Source of the DNA: Chitinophaga pinensis
GTDB lineage: Bacteria > Bacteroidota > Bacteroidia > Chitinophagales > UBA10324
Direction of reading: 5' to 3'
Assembly: GCA_945892775.1 (NCBI GenBank)
Contig: CAMDDP010000001.1
Location: 1-64,000, forward strand
DNA length: 64,000 nt
Shown here: positions 27,325 to 37,700 of the stretch, piece after piece
Layout: the number at the start of each line of letters is the position of its first letter
Position numbering within the stretch: the first letter of the stretch is position 1
The notes under the pieces: model-generated
The model's input: only the letters and a program-made list of their open reading frames with translations
Told to the model about the DNA's origin: nothing
The model's database searches: none
Translations under genes and position numbers: made by a program

Positions 27325-28536
27325 CTAATTATTTCTTCTAGTCAATTCTTTCTTAAGCAAGTTCAACTCTCGACCCATTTGGCCACTTACTGATGTGTTT
27401 TCTTGTGCACGGCGCATCAAATATGGAACAACCTCTTTAACGGGGCCATATGGTAAATACTTTGTTACATTGAATCCTGCTTTGGCAAGATTGAAAGTTA
27501 TATGATCACTCATGCCAAATAATTGCGAAAAATGAACATTTGGATGATTAGGCGACAATTGTTGCTCCAATAAAAATTTTGCAGTAAGCATATTGCTGGC
27601 CTCATTATGAGAGGCAACACAAAATGAAATTGAATTTATGTTCTTCAAGCAAAATTTTACCCCAGCGTTGTAATCAATATCAGTTGCAGTTTTATCCGCA
27701 TTTATTGGCGAAGAATAATTCATTTTTTTTGCGCGAGCTCTTTCTTTTTCCATATAAGCTCCACGCACTAATTTAACTGCGAGTAAATAATTTCCACTTT
27801 TTGCTTTTTGAAGTGATGTTTTTAGAAATGCCAAACGATCATGGCGATAATGTTGAATGGTATTATATACCACTGCGTGTTCTTTATTGTAAAAGCGGCT
27901 CATCTCTTCAACTAAATCATCTACCGGTTTTTGAATCCATGTTTCTTCAGCGTCAATCATCATTGATTTTCCATTTTCTAAAGCATTTTTACAGATGCGA
28001 TGCATTCTGCCTTTTACACGATTCCATTCAACAGTTTCTGAATCAGTCAGTGTTTTTTCAGTCGCTATTTTTTCTAATAATTTAAGTCGAGCAATACCCG
28101 TAATTTTTAAGCTTAGGAATGGAATATTTTTGTTTCCTCCTGAAAATTTTATTGCTTTTATAAATTCCTCAACTGCAAAATCAAAATCCTCATCGCTTTG
28201 TTTTCCTTCCACACCATAATCGAGAATAGTACCTACATTGAACATTGCGAGTTTATCAATAACTGATAAGGTTTCGTTCAATGTTTCGCCACCACAAAAA
28301 TGATTGAAGATTGTACTCTTTACTACTGCTTTAATAGGTAAGTGTAGTTTGAAGGCTATTGGAGTTAGTCGCGTTCCAATTTTTACGAGCAAGTTGTTGT
28401 TAATGAGCTTAAAAAGAAATTTCGACTTTCTTAATTCTTTATCTGTTTTATAAGCGAAAGCATTTTCAGTATTGTCGAAAGACAGCATAGGTAAAAGAGT
28501 TTGCATGACAGCAGTGAGTGGCAAATATAAAATCAT
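27325..28536 (-). CDS. Proline dehydrogenase
   Basis: This 403-residue flavoenzyme oxidises proline to pyrroline-5-carboxylate and passes electrons to the quinone pool. The TIM-barrel signature residues appear in MMIDAEETWIQKPVDDLVEE, LAVKLVRGAYMEKERARAKK, SFCVASHNEASNML and YLPYGPVKEVVPYLMRRAQE, the last being the PRODH C-terminal Arg-Arg substrate-binding motif. It is a stand-alone PRODH rather than a PutA fusion. The P5C dehydrogenase partner is not in the window. It is divergent from the DAHP synthase gene. Confidence 0.9.
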   Translation of the reverse strand: MILYLPLTAVMQTLLPMLSFDNTENAFAYKTDKELRKSKFLFKLINNNLLVKIGTRLTPIAFKLHLPIKAVVKSTIFNHFCGGETLNETLSVIDKLAMFNVGTILDYGVEGKQSDEDFDFAVEEFIKAIKFSGGNKNIPFLSLKITGIARLKLLEKIATEKTLTDSETVEWNRVKGRMHRICKNALENGKSMMIDAEETWIQKPVDDLVEEMSRFYNKEHAVVYNTIQHYRHDRLAFLKTSLQKAKSGNYLLAVKLVRGAYMEKERARAKKMNYSSPINADKTATDIDYNAGVKFCLKNINSISFCVASHNEASNMLTAKFLLEQQLSPNHPNVHFSQLFGMSDHITFNLAKAGFNVTKYLPYGPVKEVVPYLMRRAQENTSVSGQMGRELNLLKKELTRRNN

Positions 28537-28657
28537 TGTTGGGATGAGAAACGATGATTAATGTACGGCCGTTAATTAGTTGAGAGTAAAAGAAAATGTT
28601 TTGATGAAATATCTTTTCAGTTTAAATTTTTTGTTAATTGGCTTAAGTTTGCACTTC

Positions 28658-29758
28658 ATGCAATTTGATTTATTTTCAAAATGGCACATAAAATCCGGGT
28701 ATCCTTTTTTGATGGCTGGACCATGTTCTGCTGAAAGTGCTGACCAGGTTTTAACTGTAGCAAGGGAATTAAAAAAAACCCAGGTACATCTTTTTCGTGC
28801 TGGAGTATGGAAGCCCCGTACACGCCCCAATAGTTTTGAAGGGGCTGGTGAAGAAGGATTAAAATGGATTCAGGCAGCAAAAGTAGAAACGGGATTGCCA
28901 ACAACAGTTGAAGTTGCATCGCCTGCTCATGTTGAGTTAGCCTTGAAGTATGGTGTTGATGTATTATGGATTGGTGCACGTACAATGGTAAGCCCATTTA
29001 CAGTACAAAGTATTGCCGACTCTCTTCGTGGAATTAATATTCCAGTGATTGTAAAAAATCCGGTTAACCCTGATATTGATTTATGGATTGGTGGAATAGA
29101 ACGGATTTATAACAATGGCATTACACAACTTGCAGCAATACATCGTGGGTTTTCTACTTACGATAAAAGTAAGTATCGTAATAAGCCATTATGGGAAATA
29201 CCTTTGGAGTTGAAGCGGCGCTTTCCTGATTTGCCTTTGCTTTGCGATCCGAGTCATATTGGAGGTAAAAGAGAATTGCTTTTGCCACTTTCGCAAAAAG
29301 CTTTGGATTTAAATTTTGATGGGTTGATGTTTGAAGTGCATTCCTCTCCTGATGAAGCGATGAGCGATGCCCAACAACAAATTACGCCAAAAGATTTTGC
29401 AGGATTATTGAATCAATTTGTGATTAGAAAAAGAAATGCCGAAGATTCAGTTGCCTATTCTTCGTTGGAAGAATTACGATTTATTATTGATAAATTAGAC
29501 GAACATCTTTTAGAAACGTTGAATGAAAGAATGACTTATTCGGAGAAGATTGGAGCTTTTAAAAAGGAAAATGATATTGCCATTTTTCAACCTGAGCGTT
29601 GGAATGATATTATAACTCGTGTCAAATTTATAGCTGCAGAAAAAAAATTATCCGAAGATATTGTGCTTAAAATATTCGACTTTATTCAAAAAGAATCGAT
29701 ACGCAAGCAATCAAAAGTTATGTATGGAGGTTCGGTTGAAAGTAAACAGAAAATCTGA
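28658..29758 (+). CDS. DAHP synthase / chorismate mutase (type II) fusion
   Basis: This protein fuses the first enzyme of aromatic amino-acid synthesis to chorismate mutase. I start at the ATG at 28658 (366 residues); the frame continues upstream to a TTG at 28580 but the added leader is hydrophobic and absent from the family. The DAHP synthase part (residues 1-260) shows PFLMAGPCSAES, RAGVWKPRTRPNSFEG, VKNPVNPDIDLWIGGIER and CDPSHIGGKRELL. The AroQ-type mutase part (about 265-345) shows SLEELRFIIDKLDEHLLETL, NERMTYSEKIGAFKKEN and PERWNDIITR. The order is the one usual for Bacteroidota. The mutase domain may supply allosteric control. Confidence 0.92.
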   Translation: MQFDLFSKWHIKSGYPFLMAGPCSAESADQVLTVARELKKTQVHLFRAGVWKPRTRPNSFEGAGEEGLKWIQAAKVETGLPTTVEVASPAHVELALKYGVDVLWIGARTMVSPFTVQSIADSLRGINIPVIVKNPVNPDIDLWIGGIERIYNNGITQLAAIHRGFSTYDKSKYRNKPLWEIPLELKRRFPDLPLLCDPSHIGGKRELLLPLSQKALDLNFDGLMFEVHSSPDEAMSDAQQQITPKDFAGLLNQFVIRKRNAEDSVAYSSLEELRFIIDKLDEHLLETLNERMTYSEKIGAFKKENDIAIFQPERWNDIITRVKFIAAEKKLSEDIVLKIFDFIQKESIRKQSKVMYGGSVESKQKI

Positions 29759-29777
29759 AGTAGAAATTTATAAATTT

Positions 29778-31079
29778 TTATTCTTCGGAACGCTGTAGCA
29801 ATATCGTATTAATACTTTTTGATGCCTTGGCTCCAAGATCTTTTATTTTATTTGAAGTTGTTACCAGATTGCCGGGGCCATCTGTTAGTTTTCTCATTGC
29901 ATCTACATAACTAGATTTGCTTTGGTCTATTTTTTTCCCCATGTCGATGAGATCCTCGGTAAATCCAACAAACTTATCGTAGAGCGAACCGCTCAATCTT
30001 GCAATCTCTATTGAATTATTATTTTGTTTTTCCTGCTTCCAGATACTTGCGATTGTTCGCAGTACTGCCCATAAAGTTGAGGTGCTTACAATAACTATGT
30101 TTCGTTCAAATGCTTCATTCCACAAGTTGTGTTCGTTCGAAACGGCTAAATTGAAAGCAGGTTCAATGGGTACGAACATGATTACATAATCCAACCCATC
30201 AAGCTCGTATAACTGCTGGTATTTTTTTTCGCTCAATCCTTTCATATGATTTTTTAAAGATTGAATGTGCTGGGTTAAATAAGTTTTTCGGTCGTCATCA
30301 TTTTCAGTGGCGCAATACAAATCATAAGCGATGAGCGACACTTTTGAATCAATGATTACATTTTTTTCTTCCGGCAATTTCACCACCACATCGGGTTGAA
30401 ATCTTCTTCCTTCTTCATTGGTAAAACTTTCTTGAGTAAAATATTCGCGGCCTTTTACCAATCCTGATTTTTCGAGTATGCTTTCTAAAATCATTTCACC
30501 CCAATTACCTTGTAATTTTGTTTGTCCTTTTAATGCATTGGTCAGGTTGCTTGCTTCCTTATTTAATTTTTGACTCTGTTCATACAAAGATTTTATTTCT
30601 CCTTTCAGTGAATTTCGTTCGGCCGATTCAGCTTTGTAGGCATCGTCAATTTTCTTTTCAAATTCAAGAATTCTTTCTTTCAATGGATTTAAAATGATAT
30701 CGAGATTGGTTTTGTTTTGGTCTGTAAATTTTTGCGATTTTTCTTCCAATATTTTATTGGCGAGATTTTCAAATTCAATTTTTAGTTTCTGATTTAATTC
30801 TTCCAGCTGAGTTTTTTGTTCATTCAATCGCTGGTTTAGATTAATATTTTCATTTTGAGTTGTAGAAAATAAATTGTTCAAGCGCAACACCTCTTCTTCT
30901 TTCTGATTCAGTTGTGTTCTTAATTGATTCAATTGTAATCGAGTATCATTTGTTTGTTGTTCAGCTAAAGCTTTTGCAGTTATTAGTTCATTTGTATTCT
31001 TAGAAGCGACAGATTTTGAATAAACCCATCCGATTGTTATTCCGGCAATAAAACAAAAAATCAAAAAAACAATTTCCAT
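29778..31079 (-). CDS. rmuC: RmuC-family DNA recombination protein
   Basis: This 433-residue protein has an N-terminal membrane helix (residues 2-20), then a long coiled coil (about 30-190) full of Gln, Glu, Leu and Asn. The RmuC domain follows with LKGQTKLQGNWGEMILESIL, RRFQPDVVVKLPEEKNVIID, KVSLIAYDLYCAT and YVIMFVPIEPAFNLAV. RmuC proteins have a PD-(D/E)XK nuclease-like core and limit inversions at short inverted repeats in E. coli. It is the last gene of the TPR-comA-aroE-rmuC group, 39 bp after aroE. Confidence 0.9.
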   Translation of the reverse strand: MEIVFLIFCFIAGITIGWVYSKSVASKNTNELITAKALAEQQTNDTRLQLNQLRTQLNQKEEEVLRLNNLFSTTQNENINLNQRLNEQKTQLEELNQKLKIEFENLANKILEEKSQKFTDQNKTNLDIILNPLKERILEFEKKIDDAYKAESAERNSLKGEIKSLYEQSQKLNKEASNLTNALKGQTKLQGNWGEMILESILEKSGLVKGREYFTQESFTNEEGRRFQPDVVVKLPEEKNVIIDSKVSLIAYDLYCATENDDDRKTYLTQHIQSLKNHMKGLSEKKYQQLYELDGLDYVIMFVPIEPAFNLAVSNEHNLWNEAFERNIVIVSTSTLWAVLRTIASIWKQEKQNNNSIEIARLSGSLYDKFVGFTEDLIDMGKKIDQSKSSYVDAMRKLTDGPGNLVTTSNKIKDLGAKASKSINTILLQRSEE

Positions 31080-31118
31080 TAATCGTAATTTAAAGTTTAA
31101 AGATAATCCGAAATAAAT

Positions 31119-31844
31119 TTAACTGTTCCAAATTGCCCAACTCTTATCGGCCTGAAGTTGGAGCATCTGTAATCCATTTGAAACAATGGCACCATACTCT
31201 ATTCCTTTTTTCATAAATAAAGTTTTTTCAGGATTATAAACCAAATCAAATAACAAATGATTTTTAGTGATTGCTGAATATAGAATAGGAGGAAATGATT
31301 TTTCATTCGGAAACATTCCAAGTGGTGTACAATTGATTAGTAGCGTGTTTTCTGAAATTATTTTTTCAGTGAGGTCATTCCATAACAAATTGCCTTTCGA
31401 TTTATTACGCGCTACTGATGTAAAGTTGATGGCTTCTTTTGTTAATATGTGTTTTACAGCTTTTGCCGCTCCACCCGACCCAAGCACCAGTGCATTCCGA
31501 TGTTTTGATCTGCTTAATTCATTTAATGAAACCTGAAATCCATAAGCGTCGGTATTGAATCCAATTAATTTTTCGTTTTCTATTTTCACACAATTCACAG
31601 CACCAATTTCTTTTGCTTCATTATCCATGGAATCAAGTAACGGAATAATTTTTTCTTTATATGGAATAGTAACATTGAATCCACTTAGTTCTTTTTCATA
31701 CACCAATGAACGGATTTTAGTTAAATCTTCAATTGGAAAAGCAGTATAAATTGCTTCAATATTTTCTTTTAAAAATTTACTGTTAAAATATTCAGGGCTA
31801 AATGTATGAGTAAGCGGAAATCCGATAACTCCGTAATTTCTCAT
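31119..31844 (-). CDS. aroE: Shikimate dehydrogenase
   Basis: This 241-residue enzyme reduces 3-dehydroshikimate to shikimate with NADPH. The substrate pocket shows GVIGFPLTHTFSPEYFNSKF, the catalytic Lys is in FNVTIPYKEKIIPLLD, and the Asp is in IGFNTDAYGFQVSL. The NADP site is LVLGSGGAAKAVKHIL. The C-terminus has FDLVYNPEKTLFM and NGLQMLQLQADKSW. It is shorter than E. coli AroE (272) but typical for Bacteroidota. The catalytic pair and nucleotide site are complete. It lies 10 bp after comA in a leftward operon. Confidence 0.93.
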   Translation of the reverse strand: MRNYGVIGFPLTHTFSPEYFNSKFLKENIEAIYTAFPIEDLTKIRSLVYEKELSGFNVTIPYKEKIIPLLDSMDNEAKEIGAVNCVKIENEKLIGFNTDAYGFQVSLNELSRSKHRNALVLGSGGAAKAVKHILTKEAINFTSVARNKSKGNLLWNDLTEKIISENTLLINCTPLGMFPNEKSFPPILYSAITKNHLLFDLVYNPEKTLFMKKGIEYGAIVSNGLQMLQLQADKSWAIWNS

Positions 31845-31854
31845 TGCTAAAAAA

Positions 31855-32622
31855 CTATGCAGGCGGATTTAGAAAATGCAACAAAGTATCACCTCTAAGT
31901 CCTAAGCGCAAAGTTTCTAATGGTAAAACTTCAGCGGGTGAAATGTTTCCAAGATTAACGTTGGCGCCTGCCAGTTTTATAAACCAAACTTGTTGTGCTT
32001 TTGCTGGTGCTTCCCAAATAATATTTTCTCCAGGAATTTGCCATAAAATTTCTTCCACTAAACCACTTCGCACTTCGCCAGTTCCTCTATAAATGCCAAC
32101 ATTCCCGCCCTCACGCGCTTCGGCAATTACTTTCCAAGCACCTGCTTCCAATTCCTTTTTCATCAATTCAATCCATTTGTATGGTGGAATAATTTTTAAT
32201 TCATCTTTGGAGCCAACTTCTGAGAAAACTGTTTTTGTTTTTGAAAGTGTATGGATGTACTTGCATTTTTCATCATGTGGCAAATCAATGCTTCCATCAG
32301 AAACCTCTACATAATCAATTTTATATTTATCCATTAACCGCAGATAATCTTCAAACTGATTTCGAATAATAAAACACTCCATTAATGTTCCACCGAAGTA
32401 CACTGGTATTTTTGCATTTCGATAAACAGCTAATTTATTTTCAAGATTGGGGGTAACAAATGCAGTTCCAAATCCTAATTTAACCACATCAATGTATTGT
32501 TCTGCTACAGATAAAAGATCTTCAGCCTCTCGGACGCTTAATCCTTTATCCATCACCATAGCCAAACCTGTTTTGCGTGGTTTTGCTGCCCGTTCCGGTA
32601 AATTATTTAATTCAAAATTCAT
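31855..32622 (-). CDS. Phosphosulfolactate synthase (ComA) family protein
   Basis: This 255-residue TIM-barrel protein matches the (2R)-phospho-3-sulfolactate synthase family, which in methanogens adds sulfite to phosphoenolpyruvate in coenzyme M biosynthesis. Visible segments are VVKLGFGTAFVTP, IPVYFGGTLMECFIIRNQFE, YVEVSDGSIDLPHDEKCKYI, VFSEVGSKDELK and AEAREGGNVGIYRGTGEVRS. No coenzyme M pathway is expected in a Bacteroidota, so the product may feed another sulfonate, such as cysteate or a sulfonolipid precursor, or the substrate may differ. It lies between the TPR and aroE genes with 10-11 bp gaps. Confidence 0.8.
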   Translation of the reverse strand: MNFELNNLPERAAKPRKTGLAMVMDKGLSVREAEDLLSVAEQYIDVVKLGFGTAFVTPNLENKLAVYRNAKIPVYFGGTLMECFIIRNQFEDYLRLMDKYKIDYVEVSDGSIDLPHDEKCKYIHTLSKTKTVFSEVGSKDELKIIPPYKWIELMKKELEAGAWKVIAEAREGGNVGIYRGTGEVRSGLVEEILWQIPGENIIWEAPAKAQQVWFIKLAGANVNLGNISPAEVLPLETLRLGLRGDTLLHFLNPPA

Positions 32623-32633
32623 AGATTTTTTTC

Positions 32634-34049
32634 TTAGGTGTAAATATCAATAATTCTTATCACCTCGTTATCAATTTTCATTTCAGGCATTAAGCGAAAA
32701 AACAATTTGCTTTTATTTTTATCGGCGAATAAGGTCTGGCTAAGAAATTCAATTGCTTCTTGTCTAAGACCTGCCTTAAAACACGCTACAGCTTTTAATA
32801 AAGTTAGATTGATGGTAGAGCCTTTATCCTGCTCAACAAACGAAATAAATTCATTCGCTTGATCCAAGCAATTTAATTGTATAAGTAGTTGAATAGTTTG
32901 TTCGTAAGCTTTAAATCCTTTCACTTTGGGTGAAAGTGCAATTAATCGGTCACTCACTTCAATCAATTGACTAGCATCTTTTAAAGCAACAGCCATTTTA
33001 GCAGCAGCCATTATAAATGTAAGTCTCTGCGGATCCATTTTCATTGCCTTTTTAAAAAATGAAAGAGCATTGTGGTACTGCTTTTCTTTTTGAAAAGTTA
33101 TTCCAATTCTATAAATAGCTATGTCTAATTCAGGTTCAATATTCACTGCCTTGCGATAATACAAGCGGGCCTTGCCATATTCTTTTAGCTTTTCGTAGCA
33201 TTCGCCGATGCAGTAATATAAATCTTCAAACGGACGGGAGTAATGAATAGCTTTTTGATAAAATTCAATGGCTTTATGATAACTGCCCATGCGATAAAGT
33301 GTTTCAGCGCAATCACGATAAGCGAGGTCATAAGTTTCATTTATAGCAATAACAAATTCAAAGGATTCAACAGCTTTTTCATACAAACCCAATCCAAAAT
33401 AAGCTAACCCTAAATTTTGCCATGCGAGGTAACAATAGGGGGTTTCATCAATTAGTTTTTGATGAAAATCAATGCTGTCATCAAATCGTTTTGAAAGATC
33501 CACGCTATACCACATTCTATTTAGTGCTTCTTCATTTGTAGGATCAATAGTGAGTGAAGTTTTTAAACAATCAAAAACTTTATTGAATTGATTTAAGTCT
33601 TCATATACATCAGCTAATTCGAGCCATAACTCTGCAATTTCATCTTTCTCTGCAATTTCCATTGCTTTTTGAATTACTTCAATGCATTCATTGTGTTTTC
33701 CCTTCTGCAATAAAATATCTGATCGTAATAAATAAACACTTACCTCGCCAGGGTCAATACTTTCGGCCTTATCTAATAATTTAATTGCCTCATTGTACTT
33801 TCGATGCTGCATTAATAATGAGGCCTTCTTTACCATTAGTGCTGATGAAAAAGGATAAATGCCAATAGCAAAGTCCACCGCCTCTAAAGCTCTAGCGGTT
33901 TTTCCTTGTAACTCGTAATATTCAATTAGCTCTTCAAAAGTATTTAGGTCGAAGAAGAGGGCTTTGTTTTTTTTGAGTTGCTCCTCATATTGTTTAACAG
34001 CCGAAAGAATATCTTCTGGGTTTTTGTCGTAATCATCTGGTTCGTTCAT
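32634..34049 (-). CDS. Tetratricopeptide-repeat protein
   Basis: This 471-residue protein is made of about eleven tandem TPR units from residue 30 on, for example ARALEAVDFAIGIYPFSSAL, KYNEAIKLLDKAESIDPGEV, KVFDCLKTSLTIDPTNEEAL and KAVESFEFVIAINETYDLAY. There is no signal peptide or membrane segment, so it is probably cytoplasmic. TPR arrays mediate protein-protein contacts; no partner is identifiable. It is the first gene of the leftward group leading into comA, aroE and rmuC. Confidence 0.85.
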   Translation of the reverse strand: MNEPDDYDKNPEDILSAVKQYEEQLKKNKALFFDLNTFEELIEYYELQGKTARALEAVDFAIGIYPFSSALMVKKASLLMQHRKYNEAIKLLDKAESIDPGEVSVYLLRSDILLQKGKHNECIEVIQKAMEIAEKDEIAELWLELADVYEDLNQFNKVFDCLKTSLTIDPTNEEALNRMWYSVDLSKRFDDSIDFHQKLIDETPYCYLAWQNLGLAYFGLGLYEKAVESFEFVIAINETYDLAYRDCAETLYRMGSYHKAIEFYQKAIHYSRPFEDLYYCIGECYEKLKEYGKARLYYRKAVNIEPELDIAIYRIGITFQKEKQYHNALSFFKKAMKMDPQRLTFIMAAAKMAVALKDASQLIEVSDRLIALSPKVKGFKAYEQTIQLLIQLNCLDQANEFISFVEQDKGSTINLTLLKAVACFKAGLRQEAIEFLSQTLFADKNKSKLFFRLMPEMKIDNEVIRIIDIYT

Positions 34050-34071
34050 TCGCTCGTTTTCAAGTTAAATC

Positions 34072-34079
34072 CAAATGTA
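34072..34079 (-). promoter_or_regulatory. -7 box (TACATTTG) of the TPR-comA-aroE-rmuC group
   Basis: On the minus strand TACATTTG matches TAnnTTTG exactly, 23 bp upstream of the TPR gene's ATG at 34049. A TTG at -33 was not seen. Confidence 0.45.
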
Positions 34080-34184
34080 ATCATCCATTTAAAATTTGAT
34101 ACCGATTTATAAATTTTATTTTCAAAAACAAAGTGTTATATATCCGACTTTAATTTTTGTTAAATGTTGTATAATCAATTAAAT

Positions 34185-34205
34185 TTAAAGAGGGGGCCCC
34201 TTTAA
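34185..34205. promoter_or_regulatory. GC-centred palindrome in the leader of the 34213 gene
   Basis: TTAAAG, a G-run, then CCCC and TTTAA form an imperfect palindrome around GGGGCCCC in an otherwise AT-rich region. It ends 8 bp before the ATG at 34213. It may be an operator or a hairpin that affects ribosome access. Confidence 0.3.
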
Positions 34206-34212
34206 CGATTAA

Positions 34213-34716
34213 ATGAATTTTTTTAAGAAAACAATGTTTATTTCTTCTTTTATTAGTTGTGTTGCCTCATGTGAGGCACAAACTGTGCTATTAAATTTAG
34301 GATTTCCTTTGCCAATTGATACTTCGCGTTTTAAAGAAAACAAATTAAATAGGGTTGCACTCAAGTATTACATCTATAATTCAACTGATGATAAATTTTC
34401 TTCAAAAAGAAAAAATGAAGTGAAGGCAATTTGGTTTTCCAAAGAACACAATGTTTTACAAATGATTGGCTTTTTTGAATCAAGTAATAAAATCGGTGTT
34501 GATTTTTTTGTTTCTGTTGGAAATTATATAATTCAAAAATTTTATACGGAAACAAAACTGTACAAAGTTGATGTGCTGGATGAATCGAATAAATTGGTGG
34601 GAATGTATTTGTACACTTACAATGAATATAAATTGCTGAATAAAATATTCTTGTATGAATTTGACGGCAACAACAATTTATTTCTTGCTGAGAAAATTGT
34701 TTTGATTTACCGTTGA
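34213..34716 (+). CDS. Secreted protein of unknown function
   Basis: This 167-residue protein has a hydrophobic N-terminus with two cysteines (MFISSFISCVASCEAQ). The end SCEAQ suits signal peptidase I cleavage; a lipoprotein reading at one of the cysteines is possible but less good. The mature part is rich in beta strands (ALKYYIYNSTDDKFSSKRKN, NKIGVDFFVSVGNYIIQKFY, KLVGMYLYTYNEYKLLN) with Tyr, Phe and Lys. I recognise no family. It precedes the M1 peptidase gene in the same orientation, but that gene has its own promoter-like box. Confidence 0.5.
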   Translation: MNFFKKTMFISSFISCVASCEAQTVLLNLGFPLPIDTSRFKENKLNRVALKYYIYNSTDDKFSSKRKNEVKAIWFSKEHNVLQMIGFFESSNKIGVDFFVSVGNYIIQKFYTETKLYKVDVLDESNKLVGMYLYTYNEYKLLNKIFLYEFDGNNNLFLAEKIVLIYR

Positions 34717-34749
34717 CAATTCATTCAACTGAAGACTCTTGCGTTCAAT

Positions 34750-34757
34750 TATATTTG
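34750..34757 (+). promoter_or_regulatory. -7 box (TATATTTG) of the M1 peptidase gene
   Basis: An exact TAnnTTTG box lies 17 bp before the ATG at 34775. A properly spaced TTG is not seen. Confidence 0.5.
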
Positions 34758-34774
34758 TTTAACATTTTTTATTT

Positions 34775-37700
34775 ATGAAGAAAAATAAACTCCTCAGTTT
34801 AATTCCAGTATCATTTTTTTTAATATTCAATTTATCAAATTGTTTTGCGCAGGATAATTTGAAAAACTATTGGCAACAAGAAGTGAGTTACAACATTCAA
34901 GTAAAATTGGATGATGTAAATAATTTTCTTCGCGCTACTGAAAGTGTTAATTACATCAATCATTCTCCTGACACATTAAAATATATATGGTTTCATCTTT
35001 GGCCTAATGCCTATAAGAATAACAATACTGCATTTGCCAAACAAAAAGTTGAAAGTGGGTCAGTTGAATTTTATTTTTCAAAAGAAGATGACCGAGGGTT
35101 TATTGATTCATTAAATTTTGAAGTGAATGGCAAACATGTAGAACTTGAATATGATTCAGCAAACATTGACATTGCAAAAATATGGCTTGATAAACCATTG
35201 AACCCTGGAGAACAAATTATAATTACTACACCTTTTAGAATAAAAATTCCCAAAACATTTTCGCGATTAGGGCATGCTGGTCAACAATATCAAATAAGCC
35301 AGTGGTTTCCAAAGCCTGCAGTCTATGACCGAAAAGGATGGCATCCGATTGCATACTTAGATCAAGGGGAATTTTATTCGGAGTTCGGAAATTTTGATGT
35401 GTTTATCACATTGCCTAAAAATTATGTGATGGATGCAACCGGTATTTTGCTCAATGAGGATGAACAGAATTGGTTAAAGATTAAAGAAGCAGCATCCAGA
35501 AAAAGATTAGGAATTGAAATGACTGATGAACAAATATTATTTGCAGAAAAAGATTTTGTCGGAGGACTTTCATTTCCTCCATCATCAGCTGAAATGAAAA
35601 CGCTGCATTATCATGCTGATGATGTTCACGATTTTGCATGGTTTGCAGATAAAAGATATTTAATTGTGAAAGATGAAGTGACTCTTGAGTCAGGAAAAAA
35701 AGTTGCTACAACCGTTTTGTTTACTGAAGACCACGCTTCAGTTTGGAAAAATTCAGTTCAGTTTGTTGATTCTGCAGTTTATTATTATTCGAAATGGGTA
35801 GGCGATTATCCGTATCCACATGCAACTGCTGTTGATGGGGCATTAGTTGCGGGTGGCGGAATGGAGTATCCGATGATTACAGTTATTGGCGGTACAAGTT
35901 CAGCAAGTTCATTGGATGAAGTGATTGCGCATGAAGTCGGTCACAATTGGTTTTACGGAATTCTTGGTTTCAATGAGCGCGACCATCCGTGGATGGATGA
36001 AGGAATAAATTCTTTTTATGAAGCGAGATATTCAGATAGAAATTTAAAATCTGGAAACTCCATTGTACCAAAATTTCTTGGTCTTGCAGGAATGACCAAT
36101 CTAAGATTGAAGCAACTTACTTATTTAGTTGTTGCTCGCCCCCATGATGACCAGGCCGCGGATATTCCTTCTGAGCAATACACCCAAATGAATTATGGGG
36201 CTATTGTTTATAGTAAAGTTCCTATAATGATTAATCATCTCAGTTCCGTAATGGATTCTAAAAAATTTGATGAAACCATGCATACTTTTTTTAATGAGTG
36301 GAAATTCAAACATGTTTATCCTGAAGACATGAAGAAAGTGTTTGAACAATCATCACCAATGTATTTCGATTGGTTTTTCGAGCAGTATTTAAATACAACT
36401 GATATACTTGATTTTAAAATATTGAATGCAAAAGACACCACACATATAGTTTCTTCGGTTTACTACAAGGTAAAAGTTAAGAATAACGGAGGACTCAAAG
36501 CCCCATATAGTATCACTGCAATTAAAGATAACAAACCAGTTTTAACAAAATGGTATGGTGGAATGATGGGCAAGTGGGATGTGCTTTTCCCGTATGGCGA
36601 TTATGATGAATTTGCAATTGATTATAAAAATGAAACTCCGGAATTCCGGCAAAAAAATAATCAGTTGAAAATGCATGGCATACTGCGCCGTATGGAAAAA
36701 TTAAAACTGCAACCGGTGGTCAGCATTGAAAATCCGAAGCGGACTCAAATATTTTTCTCTCCAATAGCAGGATGGAATAATTATGATCAAGGAATGGCCG
36801 GCTTGGCGGTTTATAACTCATTTATTCCTTCCAGAAATTTTCAATACCAGTTAGCGCCCATGTATTCATTCAATACAAAACAAATGACAGGCATTGGAAG
36901 ATTACAGTTCTATTTTTATCCAAAAGAAAGCGAGGTTAATAAAATTTCAGTTAATGCAACTGCATCAACATTCCATTATGATTTGTTTCAGGATTCAATT
37001 TTCAGTTTTGAGAGATATTCAACCAGATTTGACTTTCACTTAAAGAATGAATCACAAAGATCAAATGTGAAAAAATGGTTGACACTAAGAAGTGTTTTAC
37101 TTAGAAAAGAAGTCTTTTCACATATCGATTGGGGATACTTTCCATGGGAACATTATTTCAATACTCAGCTAAAATTCTCCTTTGAAAAACAACAGGCAAT
37201 AAATCCTTTTGCCTTTTATATCAATGTGGAGAACATAAGTGAAAATCCACTGCGATACAATAGTTTCATTGAAAGAGGTTGGCTTATGAATGTTGAATTC
37301 AATTACCGAATCAATTACAAAAAGAAGAACGATGGATTGGGAATAAGATTTTATGCTGATTACTCTCCTGACTTATCTAATGTGCAAGGATTCAATCCTC
37401 ATTTAACAGCAACGCAAAGTTCTGACGATTATGGGTTTGATGAAGTGTTTCTGGCTCGCTCTGAATCAACCGGTTTTCTGTCTCATCAAATGATGATGAA
37501 CAGAGGCGGAATGAAATTTTCTAATGCGCAATTGATATCTCCGATTGGTGGAAGTGGAGTCTCAACCATTGCACTAAATCTGACATCAACGCTTTTAATT
37601 CCTGTTCCTGTTTTTGCATTTGCAGATTTCGGATACTCAATTAATAATTCCCTCACTACTACATTTTACAAATCATTTCAATACGATGGCGGCATCGGAA

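Noticed and set aside
28644-28651. TAAGTTTG as a promoter for the DAHP synthase gene
   Set aside because: It matches the -7 box but ends only 6 bp before the chosen ATG, leaving no leader, and no TTG is placed upstream.
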